64,000 nucleotides of DNA from Galbibacter sp. BG1 (GCF_013391805.1 NZ_CP058364.1:2108501-2172500); one strand, 5' to 3'; counted from the first letter of the stretch, positions 44,481 through 53,712 are shown. Made by a program: numbers and translations. The notes: generated from the sequence alone by a model not told the origin.

Positions 44481-45458
44481 ATGAAGGTAGTAGAACAAAT
44501 TAAAGAACCCATACGCACGGAAATGGAACTTTTTGAAAAAAAGTTTCACGAATCCATGTCTTCCAAAGTAGCCTTACTCAACCGTATCACTTACTACATT
44601 GTAAACAGAAAGGGGAAGCAAATGCGCCCTATGTTTGTTTTTTTGGTAGCCAAAATGGTTTCTGGAGGCAAGGTGAACGATCGTACCTACCGTGGCGCCA
44701 GTGTTATAGAGTTAATCCACACAGCCACTTTGGTGCACGACGATGTGGTAGACGATAGTAATAGACGTAGAGGGTTTTTCTCATTAAACGCTCTGTGGAA
44801 AAACAAGATCGCAGTGTTGGTGGGCGACTATTTATTGTCTAAAGGGTTACTGCTCTCTATAGATAACGAAGATTTCGATTTGCTGAAAATCATTTCGGTG
44901 GCCGTTCGCGAAATGAGTGAAGGGGAATTGCTTCAAATTGAAAAGGCCAGGCGCTTGGATATTACCGAAGAAGTCTACTACGAAATCATCCGGCAAAAAA
45001 CAGCCACCTTAATAGCGGCATGTTGTAGTTTGGGTGCTTGCTCGGTAAAACCAGATTCTGAAGAGGTGGCCCAAATGCGAAAATTTGGAGAACTCATCGG
45101 GATGGCTTTTCAAATAAAAGACGATTTGTTCGATTATACCGATGGCCCTATTGGAAAACCTACTGGAATCGATATCAAGGAACAAAAAATGACGCTACCT
45201 TTAATTTATGCCCTTAATACGGCCAATAAAAAGGAGAAAAAGTGGCTTATCAATTCCGTTAAAAAATATAATAAAGATAAGCAGCGCGTTAAAGAAGTAA
45301 TTGCATACGTAAAAGATCATGGCGGCTTGGAATATGCAGAGCAGAAAATGATAATCTTTCAACAGCAAGCTCTTGAGATTTTAGCCACATTTCCTACTTC
45401 GGTTTACAAAGATTCTTTAGAACTTATGGTAAATTACGTTATTGAACGTAAAAAATAA
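44481..45458 (+). CDS. Polyprenyl diphosphate synthase (menaquinone side chain)
   Basis: 325 residues, trans-prenyltransferase. First Asp-rich motif DDVVDDSNRRRG near residues 88-99, second DDLFDYTDG near residue 214, and GGKVNDRTYRG. It condenses IPP units to a long-chain prenyl diphosphate for the respiratory quinone; chain length cannot be read from sequence. A -7-like TATCTTTA (44466-44473) sits just before the start. Confidence 0.92.
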   Translation: MKVVEQIKEPIRTEMELFEKKFHESMSSKVALLNRITYYIVNRKGKQMRPMFVFLVAKMVSGGKVNDRTYRGASVIELIHTATLVHDDVVDDSNRRRGFFSLNALWKNKIAVLVGDYLLSKGLLLSIDNEDFDLLKIISVAVREMSEGELLQIEKARRLDITEEVYYEIIRQKTATLIAACCSLGACSVKPDSEEVAQMRKFGELIGMAFQIKDDLFDYTDGPIGKPTGIDIKEQKMTLPLIYALNTANKKEKKWLINSVKKYNKDKQRVKEVIAYVKDHGGLEYAEQKMIIFQQQALEILATFPTSVYKDSLELMVNYVIERKK

Positions 45459-45611
45459 GATTACTTTTTATTAAGAAAGATTTATTATTTATGTCTGACT
45501 ACCAGTGTTTTAACCTCTTTATTTAATATTTTTCCTTTATTTTTCAATAAAAATAGTTGCTTCAGGCAACTTTCCCTTCAAGCTTTACGTCTATGTAAAT
45601 AGAAACCAACA

Positions 45612-46199
45612 ATGAAACGGATCTTGAAAGTCATACCCATCAACAAAAATAAAACCAAGCTCATTAAAAGAGCCCAAAATGGGTATAGGGATGCTCAAGA
45701 AGAAATCTATCGTGAATTTTCTGCTAAAATGCTTTCGGTGTGTAGATACTATATAAAGGATATTCATTTTGCTGAAGATGTTATGATAACAGGTTTTTTT
45801 AAGGTTTTCAAGCATCTAAATAGTTTTAAAAACACGGGGAGTTTCGAAGGTTGGATACGCAGGATTATGGTCAATGAATGCTTGTCATTTCTAAGGCGTA
45901 AAAACGAATTGGTATTTTTGGATTCAGAAGAAGAAAAGAGGATTTTGGAAACTGAAGAAAACCAATTTCAAAAAATCTCAGATGTCGCTTACATTCAAAA
46001 GGCAATAGATGGCTTGCCCGATGGCTATAAAACCGTTTTCCTGTTATTTGCCATAGAAGGGTATTCCCATAAAGAAATAGCGGTACAGCTCCATATTGCC
46101 GAGAGCACATCGAAATCCCAATTGTTCAAGGCGCGAAAAATGTTGCAGGAAAAGATAAATGAATTTAATAAACAATGCTATGAGTCGCAATCCTCTTGA
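45612..46199 (+). CDS. ECF-type RNA polymerase sigma factor
   Basis: 195 residues. Sigma region 2 (AQEEIYREFSAKMLSVCRYYIKD onward; motif parts YREF and HFAEDVMITGFFKVF) and region 4 with its helix-turn-helix (GYSHKEIAVQLHIAESTSKSQL) are both clear. The 153-bp spacer upstream holds a GTTGC/GCAAC hairpin (45556-45570). The following gene overlaps its end and encodes a membrane-anchored protein likely to be its antagonist. Confidence 0.92.
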   Translation: MKRILKVIPINKNKTKLIKRAQNGYRDAQEEIYREFSAKMLSVCRYYIKDIHFAEDVMITGFFKVFKHLNSFKNTGSFEGWIRRIMVNECLSFLRRKNELVFLDSEEEKRILETEENQFQKISDVAYIQKAIDGLPDGYKTVFLLFAIEGYSHKEIAVQLHIAESTSKSQLFKARKMLQEKINEFNKQCYESQSS

Positions 46200-46893
46200 T
46201 GAAGACATAAAAAATAGGTTGGAAAACCGAAGAATAGCTACTTCCAGTAATGCTTGGCAGAAATTGGAAGCCAAACTAGATATGCCTAACAATGAGGCAA
46301 AGACAAAAAGCAGGCCAATTAACTGGGTTGCGGCTAGTATACTTTTGCTATTTGCTACCGGAACCTATGTTTTTTTTAATGCTGAAGAAAATGTGTCAGC
46401 TGTCGTAGTAAAAGACAGGGATAAGAAAATGGAGCCAGAGGGAGTAAATAAGCTTCCCGAGACTTTTGAAAACAAAGAAGGTGGAGTTACTGAAAAGAGC
46501 ACGAAGAAAGAGTTTGTTAAGCAAAACAGTACTAAGGAAGCACCCGTAAAAACAAAAGAAGCCATTACAGATGGGGTAGAGATCGTGCAAAATGAGAGCA
46601 TGAAAAAGGAAGATTTTGAAACTCAAAAAATCAATGAGGTCGCTTCTCAAATTATCGAGTTAAAGCAAAACGAAACGGTAACAGACGAGGAAATAGAAGC
46701 CCTGCTTTTAGCGGCACAAAAATCAATTTATAAAGAAAGAATTAATAAAAAATCACCAGATAGCTTAAGTGCCATGGCCTTGTTGGAGGAGGTGGAGACC
46801 GAACTGGATCAATCTTTTAAGGAAAAAGTCTTCGAAGCAATAAAAGAAGGGTTTGTTAAGGTTAAAACCGCTGTGGCCGAACGTAATCAATAG
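46159..46893 (+). CDS. Membrane-anchored protein downstream of the ECF sigma factor, possible anti-sigma factor
   Basis: 244 residues from ATG 46159, which has AGGA 8 bp upstream and overlaps the sigma gene by 41 bases; ATG 46180 is an alternative. A short cytoplasmic part (ENRRIATSSNAWQKLEAKLD, residues ~18-40) precedes one transmembrane helix (INWVAASILLLFATGTYVFF, ~54-73), then a long Lys/Glu-rich periplasmic part. No zinc anti-sigma HxxxCxxC motif is present. The anti-sigma role is inferred from position and topology. Confidence 0.65.
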   Translation: MNLINNAMSRNPLDEDIKNRLENRRIATSSNAWQKLEAKLDMPNNEAKTKSRPINWVAASILLLFATGTYVFFNAEENVSAVVVKDRDKKMEPEGVNKLPETFENKEGGVTEKSTKKEFVKQNSTKEAPVKTKEAITDGVEIVQNESMKKEDFETQKINEVASQIIELKQNETVTDEEIEALLLAAQKSIYKERINKKSPDSLSAMALLEEVETELDQSFKEKVFEAIKEGFVKVKTAVAERNQ

Positions 46894-46922
46894 TTTATTC
46901 ATCAATCAAAATCAAAAAAATC

Positions 46923-47981
46923 ATGTTTAGAATCTTTATGTTTATCGCATATGCGATCCTGTATTTCTTTGTTCAATTTGCAAATGGACAAAATGAAAAT
47001 GACACCATAACGGTTGCAAATAAGCAACAGATTGAAAACTTGGAATCTCAAAAAAACCAAGTTATCACCAAAGAAAAACAAGCGCTCAAGGAGAAGGTGC
47101 AAGATATATCCAACAAAGTTGCTTCAGGGGAATTAACGGAAGAAGAAGGGCAAAGGCAAAAAGAAGCAGCCGCCGAGAAGGCAGCTTTAAACATTAAGAA
47201 TAAGACGGCTATTATCGACAATGAAATAGCTTTGCTCAGCAGGGGAGAAACGATAGAGAAAGAAAGTGGTTTTTTTGAAAATGACTGTGACGATTTTTGG
47301 GATTTTGGATGTAATGACGATTCTAAAAAAAGTGTTTACGATAAAAGAACCCATTCTGATATTGTTATGGCCTTTGGCTTTAACAACGCTATCATCGATG
47401 GCCAATCTTTCAACGAAACACCATATAAAGTAGGGGGGAGTAAGTTTTTTGAAATAGGTTGGCAATGGAAAACCAGGTTGCTCAAATATAGTAATGCTAT
47501 TAGGATAAGTTATGGGATCACCTATCAAACCAATGGTTTTAAAGCAGACGATAATCAATATTTTGTAAAAAATGGAGATGTAACCACCTTAGAAGATTTT
47601 GATGGGGTTGTGCACAAGGCCAAACTTCGAATGGATAATTTTGTGATTCCTGTCTATTTCGAGTTCGGTCCGTCAGAAAAGAAGGATAAAGGGGATTATT
47701 TTAGGTACACTACCCATAAAAAATTTGTTTTTGGAATTGGAGGTTATGCTGGATTAAATACCAGTACGCGGCAAAAGCTTAGGGCTACCAATACCGAAGG
47801 AATGAAATTTGAAGATAAAATTAAAGACAATTACAATACCGAGAATTTTATTTATGGAATTGGGAGTTATATTGGGATTAGGGGTTTTGCATTATACGTA
47901 AAATACGATTTAAATGAGATCTTTAATGAGCCCAATGTTGAACAGCATAATATTTCTGTAGGTTTACGTTTGGAAATATAG
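46923..47981 (+). CDS. Predicted outer-membrane beta-barrel protein with N-terminal coiled coil
   Basis: 352 residues, signal peptide ending near FANGQ. Residues ~30-95 are Lys/Glu/Gln-rich and predicted coiled coil (IENLESQKNQVITKEKQAL and following). A short acidic patch with two cysteines (NDCDDFWDFGCNDD, ~119-132) leads into a beta-rich C-terminal domain ending in SVGLRLEI. It is probably in one transcript with the sigma factor and its partner (30 bp gap). A terminator follows. No named family recognised. Confidence 0.7.
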   Translation: MFRIFMFIAYAILYFFVQFANGQNENDTITVANKQQIENLESQKNQVITKEKQALKEKVQDISNKVASGELTEEEGQRQKEAAAEKAALNIKNKTAIIDNEIALLSRGETIEKESGFFENDCDDFWDFGCNDDSKKSVYDKRTHSDIVMAFGFNNAIIDGQSFNETPYKVGGSKFFEIGWQWKTRLLKYSNAIRISYGITYQTNGFKADDNQYFVKNGDVTTLEDFDGVVHKAKLRMDNFVIPVYFEFGPSEKKDKGDYFRYTTHKKFVFGIGGYAGLNTSTRQKLRATNTEGMKFEDKIKDNYNTENFIYGIGSYIGIRGFALYVKYDLNEIFNEPNVEQHNISVGLRLEI

Positions 47982-48009
47982 CGTTTCCATTAATAATTAA
48001 TTATTTTTG

Positions 48010-48045
48010 ATTCCCATTTTTCTGAAGTGGGAATTTCTTATTTTT
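48010..48045 (+). terminator. Terminator after the ECF sigma gene cluster
   Basis: ATTCCCA (48010-48016) pairs with TGGGAAT (48028-48034), followed by a T-rich tail. It separates the sigma cluster from dnaG. Confidence 0.75.
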
Positions 48046-48061
48046 AAATAAAATATACCGT

Positions 48062-50065
48062 TTGATTTCCAAGAATACCATAGACAAAGTTTTTGATGCC
48101 TCCCGTGTAGAGGAGGTAATTGGCGATTTCGTTCAGTTAAAAAAATCAGGCTCCAATTTTAAAGGATTGAGTCCGTTTTCTGACGAAAGAACGCCAAGTT
48201 TTATGGTGTCCCCGGTAAAACAGATATGGAAAGATTTTAGTAGTGGCAAGGGAGGGAATGTGGTCGCGTTTTTAATGGAGCACGAACACTATACCTATCC
48301 TGAAGCCATAAAATATTTGGCAAGAAAGTACGGGATTGAAGTAGAAGAAACCGAGCAGACTAATGAAGAGAAGGAGAAATCCAGCGAGCGGGAAAGTATG
48401 TATTTGGTTTCTGAGTTTGCCCAAAAATATTTTCAGTCCACTTTAAAGAATACAGAGCTTGGAAAGGCTATTGGGTTAACATATTTTAAGGAAAGAGGTT
48501 TTTCCAATGCCACAATCGATAAATTTAAGCTGGGGTATTCTTTAGATGAATGGGATGCATTTACCAAAGAAGCTTTGGGAAAAGGCTACCAATTGGAGTT
48601 TTTGGAAAGAACCGGTCTCACCATAGTCAAGGAAAAGGAAAATTCTGGGGAAAAACGAATGTTCGATCGGTTCAAAGGGCGTGTAATGTTTCCAATACAT
48701 TCCATGAGTGGAAGGGTTTTGGGTTTTGGTGGCCGTATTTTAACAAACGATAAAAAAGCAGCCAAATACCTCAATTCCCCAGAGAGTGATATTTACCATA
48801 AAAGCAAGGTGCTTTACGGGATTTATCATGCCAAACAGGCCATTGCCAAACAGGATAATTGCTATTTGGTAGAAGGATATACCGATGTAATTCAATTTCA
48901 CCAAAGTGGTATAGAAAATGTTGTTGCTTCCAGCGGAACTGCCTTGACATCCGATCAAATTAGATTGGTTAACCGTCTTACCAAAAACATTACGGTACTG
49001 TTCGATGGCGATGCAGCCGGATTAAGGGCTTCCATACGCGGAATAGATCTTATTCTGGAGCAGGGAATGAACGTGAAAGTGTGCACCTTTCCAGAAGGGC
49101 AAGATCCCGATAGTTATGCACGGGAAAACAGTCCAGAAGAATTACAATCTTTTTTGGAAGAAAATGCAACCGATTTTATTCGGTTTAAAGCATCCCTTTT
49201 GGTAAAAGATGCTCAAAACGATCCCATAAAAAAGGCAGATACCATTCGGGAGATTGTAAATAGCATATATAAAATTCCAGATCGTATACAAAGGGAGGTG
49301 TATATACAGGAGTGCTCCCGAATTATGGATATTTCGGAAGATGTGCTTTATAACACTCTAGCACAATTGGGAAATAAAGAAGTAGCCGATGCCAATAAAA
49401 AATATAAAGAAGAACGAAAAAAGAATACGCTTAGCAAGGTAGAAAACACCCCAGGAACGGTTTCTAAAAAAGTGAATCAATTAGATGAGCTCGAACGTTC
49501 CATTATTGGGGTTTTATTATTTCACGGAGATAAAATGGAAACGTTTACAGACATTGTGCTGGAGGAAGATGATGCTGGAAATATGCTGGAAAAAGAGGTG
49601 AAGGTAGAACTAAAAGTATACGAAAAAATATACCTCGACCTACAAACCGACGAAATAGAGTTTGCCAACGAAAACTTCAATCAGATTTATGCTATTTTAA
49701 TTGAAATGTATAATCGTGAGGGTTCTTTAAAAATGGATGATTTCCTTCAGAAGTTGACATTTGAGCAGAATGCCTTGGTGGTCGATATTTTAATGAATGA
49801 AGAAAAGTACGCCTTATCCAATTGGGAAAGCAAGGATATTTTGGTGAAGGACAAGGATATGTCGGTCGGTTTACTTGTTTTTCAAACCATCTCTATGCTT
49901 CGTTTAAAGCTATTGAATATGTTGGTGGAGAATATTCATCAACTAATTGGGGCCAATAACAATGCCACCAGCGAGCAGTTGGAAGATGTAAAGAATTATT
50001 GGGAGTTGCGTAAAATTTTGTCAGAACGTTTTGGTTTGGTAACCAATACCACTTTCAATACCTAA
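48062..50065 (+). CDS. dnaG: DNA primase
   Basis: 667 residues with a TTG start; the conserved N-terminus MISKNTIDKVFDASRVEEVIGDFV begins there (shown in parts: VEEVIGDFVQLKKSG). It makes RNA primers at the replication fork. The Toprim core is intact (VEGYTDVIQFHQ and LFDGDAAG). The N-terminal zinc ribbon keeps its fold residues but not its ligands: the usual CPFH reads SPFS and the usual CxxC reads DFSS. This loss appears to be usual in Bacteroidota. A helicase-binding C-terminal region follows from ~residue 470. Confidence 0.95.
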   Translation: MISKNTIDKVFDASRVEEVIGDFVQLKKSGSNFKGLSPFSDERTPSFMVSPVKQIWKDFSSGKGGNVVAFLMEHEHYTYPEAIKYLARKYGIEVEETEQTNEEKEKSSERESMYLVSEFAQKYFQSTLKNTELGKAIGLTYFKERGFSNATIDKFKLGYSLDEWDAFTKEALGKGYQLEFLERTGLTIVKEKENSGEKRMFDRFKGRVMFPIHSMSGRVLGFGGRILTNDKKAAKYLNSPESDIYHKSKVLYGIYHAKQAIAKQDNCYLVEGYTDVIQFHQSGIENVVASSGTALTSDQIRLVNRLTKNITVLFDGDAAGLRASIRGIDLILEQGMNVKVCTFPEGQDPDSYARENSPEELQSFLEENATDFIRFKASLLVKDAQNDPIKKADTIREIVNSIYKIPDRIQREVYIQECSRIMDISEDVLYNTLAQLGNKEVADANKKYKEERKKNTLSKVENTPGTVSKKVNQLDELERSIIGVLLFHGDKMETFTDIVLEEDDAGNMLEKEVKVELKVYEKIYLDLQTDEIEFANENFNQIYAILIEMYNREGSLKMDDFLQKLTFEQNALVVDILMNEEKYALSNWESKDILVKDKDMSVGLLVFQTISMLRLKLLNMLVENIHQLIGANNNATSEQLEDVKNYWELRKILSERFGLVTNTTFNT

Positions 50066-50079
50066 TAAATTCAGATAAA

Positions 50080-50709
50080 TTAATAGAGTTCGAGCGCCTT
50101 TGCTTGCTGCAACATATCAACCATATTATCAACATTAAGTTTACGCATTAAACGCGCTTTGTAGGTACTTACTGTTTTTTCGTTGAGTTGCAATTCTTCG
50201 GCCACTTGTTTATTGCGCCTTCCGGTAGCAAGCAGTTTTAAAACTTCTATTTCCCGTGTAGACAATTTTCTGAAAAATTTTCGTGGTTTGTTGGAGCCTT
50301 CATCAAAGGCCAATCGTTGTGCCAGCTCGTTGGTAATAAACATGCCGCCATCCGCTATTTTATCAATAGCTGCTTTAAGAATATCTATGGAAGCATTTTT
50401 GGAAACATAGCCAGAAGCACCTGCCCTTAATGTACTCAAGGCATAGACTTCTTCCGCTTGCGCACTGTAAATAAGGACACCCACATTTTTATGGTCTTTT
50501 TTTAATCGCCTCAAGGCAGTAATCCCGTTAACTTCGGGAATATCCATTTCCATTAAAACGATATCGGGTTTTTTAGTGGTGAGCATATTGAACAATTCAG
50601 AAGTCGTAGCGGCAGTTCCCACTATTTCGATATCTTCATTTTGTTCAAAAACGGTTCCGAGACCTATCCTTACTATGGGATGGTTATCTGCTATTAAAAC
50701 TTTAATCAT
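50080..50709 (-). CDS. NarL/LuxR-family response regulator with Glu at the phosphoacceptor site
   Basis: 209 residues from ATG 50709 (an upstream in-frame start adds a non-homologous hydrophobic stretch). Receiver domain 1-120: acidic pair D8-N9, conserved Lys in GYVSKNA, Ser in LIYSAQ. The phosphoacceptor Asp is replaced by E54 (IVLMEMDIPEVNG), which often mimics the phosphorylated state. The C-terminal LuxR helix-turn-helix (KLSTREIEVLKLLATG, NEKTVSTYKARLMRKL) is intact. No sensor kinase gene is adjacent. Confidence 0.9.
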   Translation of the reverse strand: MIKVLIADNHPIVRIGLGTVFEQNEDIEIVGTAATTSELFNMLTTKKPDIVLMEMDIPEVNGITALRRLKKDHKNVGVLIYSAQAEEVYALSTLRAGASGYVSKNASIDILKAAIDKIADGGMFITNELAQRLAFDEGSNKPRKFFRKLSTREIEVLKLLATGRRNKQVAEELQLNEKTVSTYKARLMRKLNVDNMVDMLQQAKALELY

Positions 50710-50863
50710 AATACATTTTTTAAAGTTCAGTAGAATAAGCCATAACAAGATAGAACGCAACGTTTACGCTTCATGTTAGCTTGGGGGTATTTAGATTGTT
50801 TGTAAGTAAATATACTAAAAGTTAGTTCTATTTTCAAATACTTAATAAAGTAGTTCTATAAAA

Positions 50864-51655
50864 TTAACTTTTTAGTGATTTTGGAATCTCACATACGGGA
50901 ATCGGATTCATTTTGTGCCTGTTGGCGCGGTTAAATCGTGTGTAGATTTCAAATACTTCTTTTTTCCGATCGGTAAAATCTGCTGCTGTTTTGCCTTCGT
51001 CTGCCATTTGCATTGCCCATTCCAACTCGGGATAGGAGGCGCCAATTTGGTCTTCGTCGGTTCTGTCGTCACCCCAAAGCCCATCTGTAGGAGCGGCTTT
51101 TTGAATGTCTTCATTAACCCCTAAAACTCTGGCAATCTCGTAAACTTCCGTTTTGAGTAAATCGGCAATCGGACTCAAATCTACACCGCCATCACCATAT
51201 TTGGTATAAAAACCAACCCCAAAATCCTCTACCTTATTTCCAGTTCCGGCAACCAGGTATTTTTCTAAGGCAGCAAAGTAATAAAGAGAAGTCATTCGCA
51301 GTCTTGCACGGGTATTGGCAAGCGTCATAAAACGTTCTTCTTCATAGGCTACTTTTGGGAAAGCAGCGACCAAACTATCGAAAACAGGGGTAAGGTTTAC
51401 CTGTGTGGTTTTTACATTAGAAAAATTTTCTTGTAACCATTTTATATGGTTGGTAGCCCTGGTAACTTGGTTTTCCGCTTGGTGAATGGGCATCTCCAAA
51501 CACAGTAAGTCCAATCCAGTTTTGGCACAAAGCGTTGAGGTTACGGCAGAATCAATCCCTCCAGAAACGCCTATAACAAAGCCATTCATTTTTGCGTTTT
51601 CGGCATAATCTTTCAGCCATTTAACTATGTAATCAATAATTTTTTCTGTTTTCAT
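50864..51655 (-). CDS. nadE: NAD+ synthase, ammonia-dependent
   Basis: 263 residues, so without the glutaminase domain of the long form. It amidates nicotinate adenine dinucleotide to NAD+. PP-loop SGGIDSAV near residues 31-38, GTGNKVEDFGVGFYTKYGDGG for the substrate site (in parts), and the C-terminal KMNPIPVC. Its promoter overlaps that of gldB on the other strand. Confidence 0.95.
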   Translation of the reverse strand: MKTEKIIDYIVKWLKDYAENAKMNGFVIGVSGGIDSAVTSTLCAKTGLDLLCLEMPIHQAENQVTRATNHIKWLQENFSNVKTTQVNLTPVFDSLVAAFPKVAYEEERFMTLANTRARLRMTSLYYFAALEKYLVAGTGNKVEDFGVGFYTKYGDGGVDLSPIADLLKTEVYEIARVLGVNEDIQKAAPTDGLWGDDRTDEDQIGASYPELEWAMQMADEGKTAADFTDRKKEVFEIYTRFNRANRHKMNPIPVCEIPKSLKS

Positions 51656-51743
51656 AATTTGTGGTTCTTGTATCCGTTGTAAATATTCAATAGTAAAAAA
51701 TAGAGATCTCTATAAAAATATAGGTGTAATTTTTACATTCGAT

Positions 51744-51763
51744 TACCTTTGTAAACAAATGTA
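51744..51763. promoter_or_regulatory. Overlapping divergent promoter elements of nadE and gldBC
   Basis: TACCTTTG (51744-51751, plus) and TACATTTG read on the minus strand (51756-51763) are exact TAnnTTTG elements four bp apart. Together they form an imperfect 20-bp palindrome with the core TTTGTAAACAAA. The minus promoter also has an A-run (TTTT on its strand) about 20 bp further out. The two transcription starts would cross. Confidence 0.6.
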
Positions 51764-51818
51764 ACAGATTCTTAAATTTATAAAAAGCGAAAATATAAAA
51801 GCTTTTAAATTAATATCT

Positions 51819-52775
51819 ATGAAGAAATTTTCATGCTTTCTTATTGCCATATTGTTAATGGCATGTTCGAATGAGTCGGAGTTGGAGAAGGAAATAGAAA
51901 AAATTGAGGTTCAAACAAAAATAGAACGCTTTGATAAGAAATTTGCGACTTCCAACCCTTCCGATTTACCGAAACTCAAAAGCAATTACCCGTATTTGTT
52001 CCCCGAACAATTTGCAGACAGTGTTTGGATTGGAAAAATGAACGATACTTTACAAAGGGAGTTGTTTGATGAAATAGATAAGCAATTTCCTGATTTTGAA
52101 GAAGACACTACCGAAATAAGAGCCGTTTTTCAACATGCCAAATATTATTTTGAAGCATTTCGCGCTCCCAAAATCGTAACGGTAATTTCTGATGTCGACT
52201 ATAAAAATCGGGTAATCTACGCCGATAGTTTAATGCTGATAGGGTTGGATAATTATTTGGGCAAAGACCATAGGTTTTATAGCGGGATCCAGGAATATAT
52301 TAAAAACAATTTTGAAGCAGAACAAGTGTCGGTAGATGTGGCCAGGACTATTGCCAAAAGCCAGATAAGAGGTCCTCAAGATCGAACTTTTTTGTCGCAA
52401 ATGATCTATTATGGAAAGCTCTACTACGTCATGAAATTGCTTGTTCCTTTTAAGGAAAATGCTGCAATTATGGGTTACCACACCGATGAATACAATTGGG
52501 CGTTGGCCAATGAAAACTATATTTGGAGGTATTTTATTGAAAAAGAATTGCTTTTCTCTACGGAAGGAAAACTGGCCGAACGTTTCATTAATCCAGCACC
52601 ATTTTCTAAATTTTATTTGGAACTGGATAACGAATCTCCAGGAAGAATTGGTCAATTTATCGGATGGCGAATCGTGGCTTCGTATATGGAAAATAATAAA
52701 GTATCTTTGCAGCAAATGCTAAATGCATCTTCAGAAGAGATTTTTAACAATTCAAAATATAAACCAGAAAAGTAA
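51819..52775 (+). CDS. gldB: Gliding-motility lipoprotein GldB
   Basis: 318 residues. Lipoprotein signal with lipobox LMAC (Cys16). The body matches GldB, including FDKKFATSNPSDLPKLKSNYPYLFP near residues 38-62 (in parts: LPKLKSNYPYLFPEQF) and IGQFIGWRIVASYM near the C-terminus. GldB is required for gliding and for stability of the gliding/secretion machinery. The stop overlaps gldC by one base (TAATG), the same pairing as in Flavobacterium johnsoniae. Confidence 0.92.
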   Translation: MKKFSCFLIAILLMACSNESELEKEIEKIEVQTKIERFDKKFATSNPSDLPKLKSNYPYLFPEQFADSVWIGKMNDTLQRELFDEIDKQFPDFEEDTTEIRAVFQHAKYYFEAFRAPKIVTVISDVDYKNRVIYADSLMLIGLDNYLGKDHRFYSGIQEYIKNNFEAEQVSVDVARTIAKSQIRGPQDRTFLSQMIYYGKLYYVMKLLVPFKENAAIMGYHTDEYNWALANENYIWRYFIEKELLFSTEGKLAERFINPAPFSKFYLELDNESPGRIGQFIGWRIVASYMENNKVSLQQMLNASSEEIFNNSKYKPEK

Positions 52776-53110
52776 TGGCTAAAACACATAGCTCCGACAT
52801 AAATTTACATATCGAACTGGATGAAAATAAAGTTCCAGAAAAATTAAATTGGACCGCAAAAGATGGTGGGGTGGAGAACGAAAAGGCAAAGGCCTTTTTA
52901 TTGTCTGTATGGGATAGCGAAAAACAGGAAACGCTAAAAATTGACCTATGGACCAAAGATATGCCAGTAGATGAAATGAAGAAATTCATGCATCAAACAT
53001 TGGTTTCTTTAAGTGATACTTACCAAAGAGCTACCCAAGATGATAAAATGACGGCTACCATGCGTGATTTTTGTAGTTATTTTGCTGAAAAATTAGAACT
53101 TACAAAATAG
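52775..53110 (+). CDS. gldC: Gliding-motility protein GldC
   Basis: 111 residues, cytoplasmic, no signal peptide. Typical GldC sequence: SDINLHIELDENKVPEKLNW near the start and FCSYFAEKLEL at the end. In F. johnsoniae gldC enhances gliding and follows gldB; the one-base overlap here suggests coupled translation. Biochemical role unknown. Confidence 0.92.
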   Translation: MAKTHSSDINLHIELDENKVPEKLNWTAKDGGVENEKAKAFLLSVWDSEKQETLKIDLWTKDMPVDEMKKFMHQTLVSLSDTYQRATQDDKMTATMRDFCSYFAEKLELTK

Positions 53111-53238
53111 GGTCATTGCGAGCTCTGTTCTTCCATTCCGAGAATATCTTATAAAAAGATTGTTAGACACTTTATTTTAAGCGGCTGTAACAAAATTTTA
53201 AACCGTTCGTCTTCCTTGTATAACCAAAACAAAAAAAG

Positions 53239-53709
53239 ATGAAAAATGTTTTAACGATCTTGTCTGCTGCTTTCTTGCTCGTATCCTGTGGTGCTTCTAC
53301 TCCCTATGATGCTTTTAGGAAAGAAAATAAAAAAGATATAGCCTTTTCTTTGAGTGCTTCCAATTTTTTAGTGAATATGTTCGTGGATGAAGAAGATTTA
53401 AAAGAGCTTAATGAAGTGGTCGGAGGTATTTCCCGATATCGCGTGCTGGTAGGGGAAAAAGTATCCGCTGAATATTTAGAATCCGAATTCAATACTTTTA
53501 TCGCAAAAAGAGGCTACGAATCTCTTATGTACGTAAATAGCGATGGGAGTAGAGTTGGACTTTACTACTTTGAAAAAAGAGGTCGGGTTCGTGAGGTTAT
53601 CATGAAAGTTAAAGACGACGAGGATTTCGTAATCCTCAGTGCAGAGGGAAACATTAAAATAAAAGACTTAGATAAATTGATGAGTAAGGCAGTAGTAGAG
53701 TTGCAGTAG
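53239..53709 (+). CDS. DUF4252 lipoprotein
   Basis: 156 residues. Lipobox LVSC (Cys17), then the DUF4252 pattern FSLSASNFLVNMFVDEEDLKEL (in parts: LVNMFVDEEDLKEL), RVLVGEKV, and VGLYYFEKRGRVREVIM. This family is common in Bacteroidota and has no known function. The 128-bp spacer before it starts with GGTCATTGCGAGCTC, a short string like the dispersed repeats of these genomes. Confidence 0.85.
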   Translation: MKNVLTILSAAFLLVSCGASTPYDAFRKENKKDIAFSLSASNFLVNMFVDEEDLKELNEVVGGISRYRVLVGEKVSAEYLESEFNTFIAKRGYESLMYVNSDGSRVGLYYFEKRGRVREVIMKVKDDEDFVILSAEGNIKIKDLDKLMSKAVVELQ

Positions 53710-53712
53710 ATG

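Noticed and set aside
52230-52715. 161-codon minus-strand ORF opposite gldB
   Set aside because: Antisense to a recognised gene, with His/Phe/Ile-rich composition typical of shadow frames.
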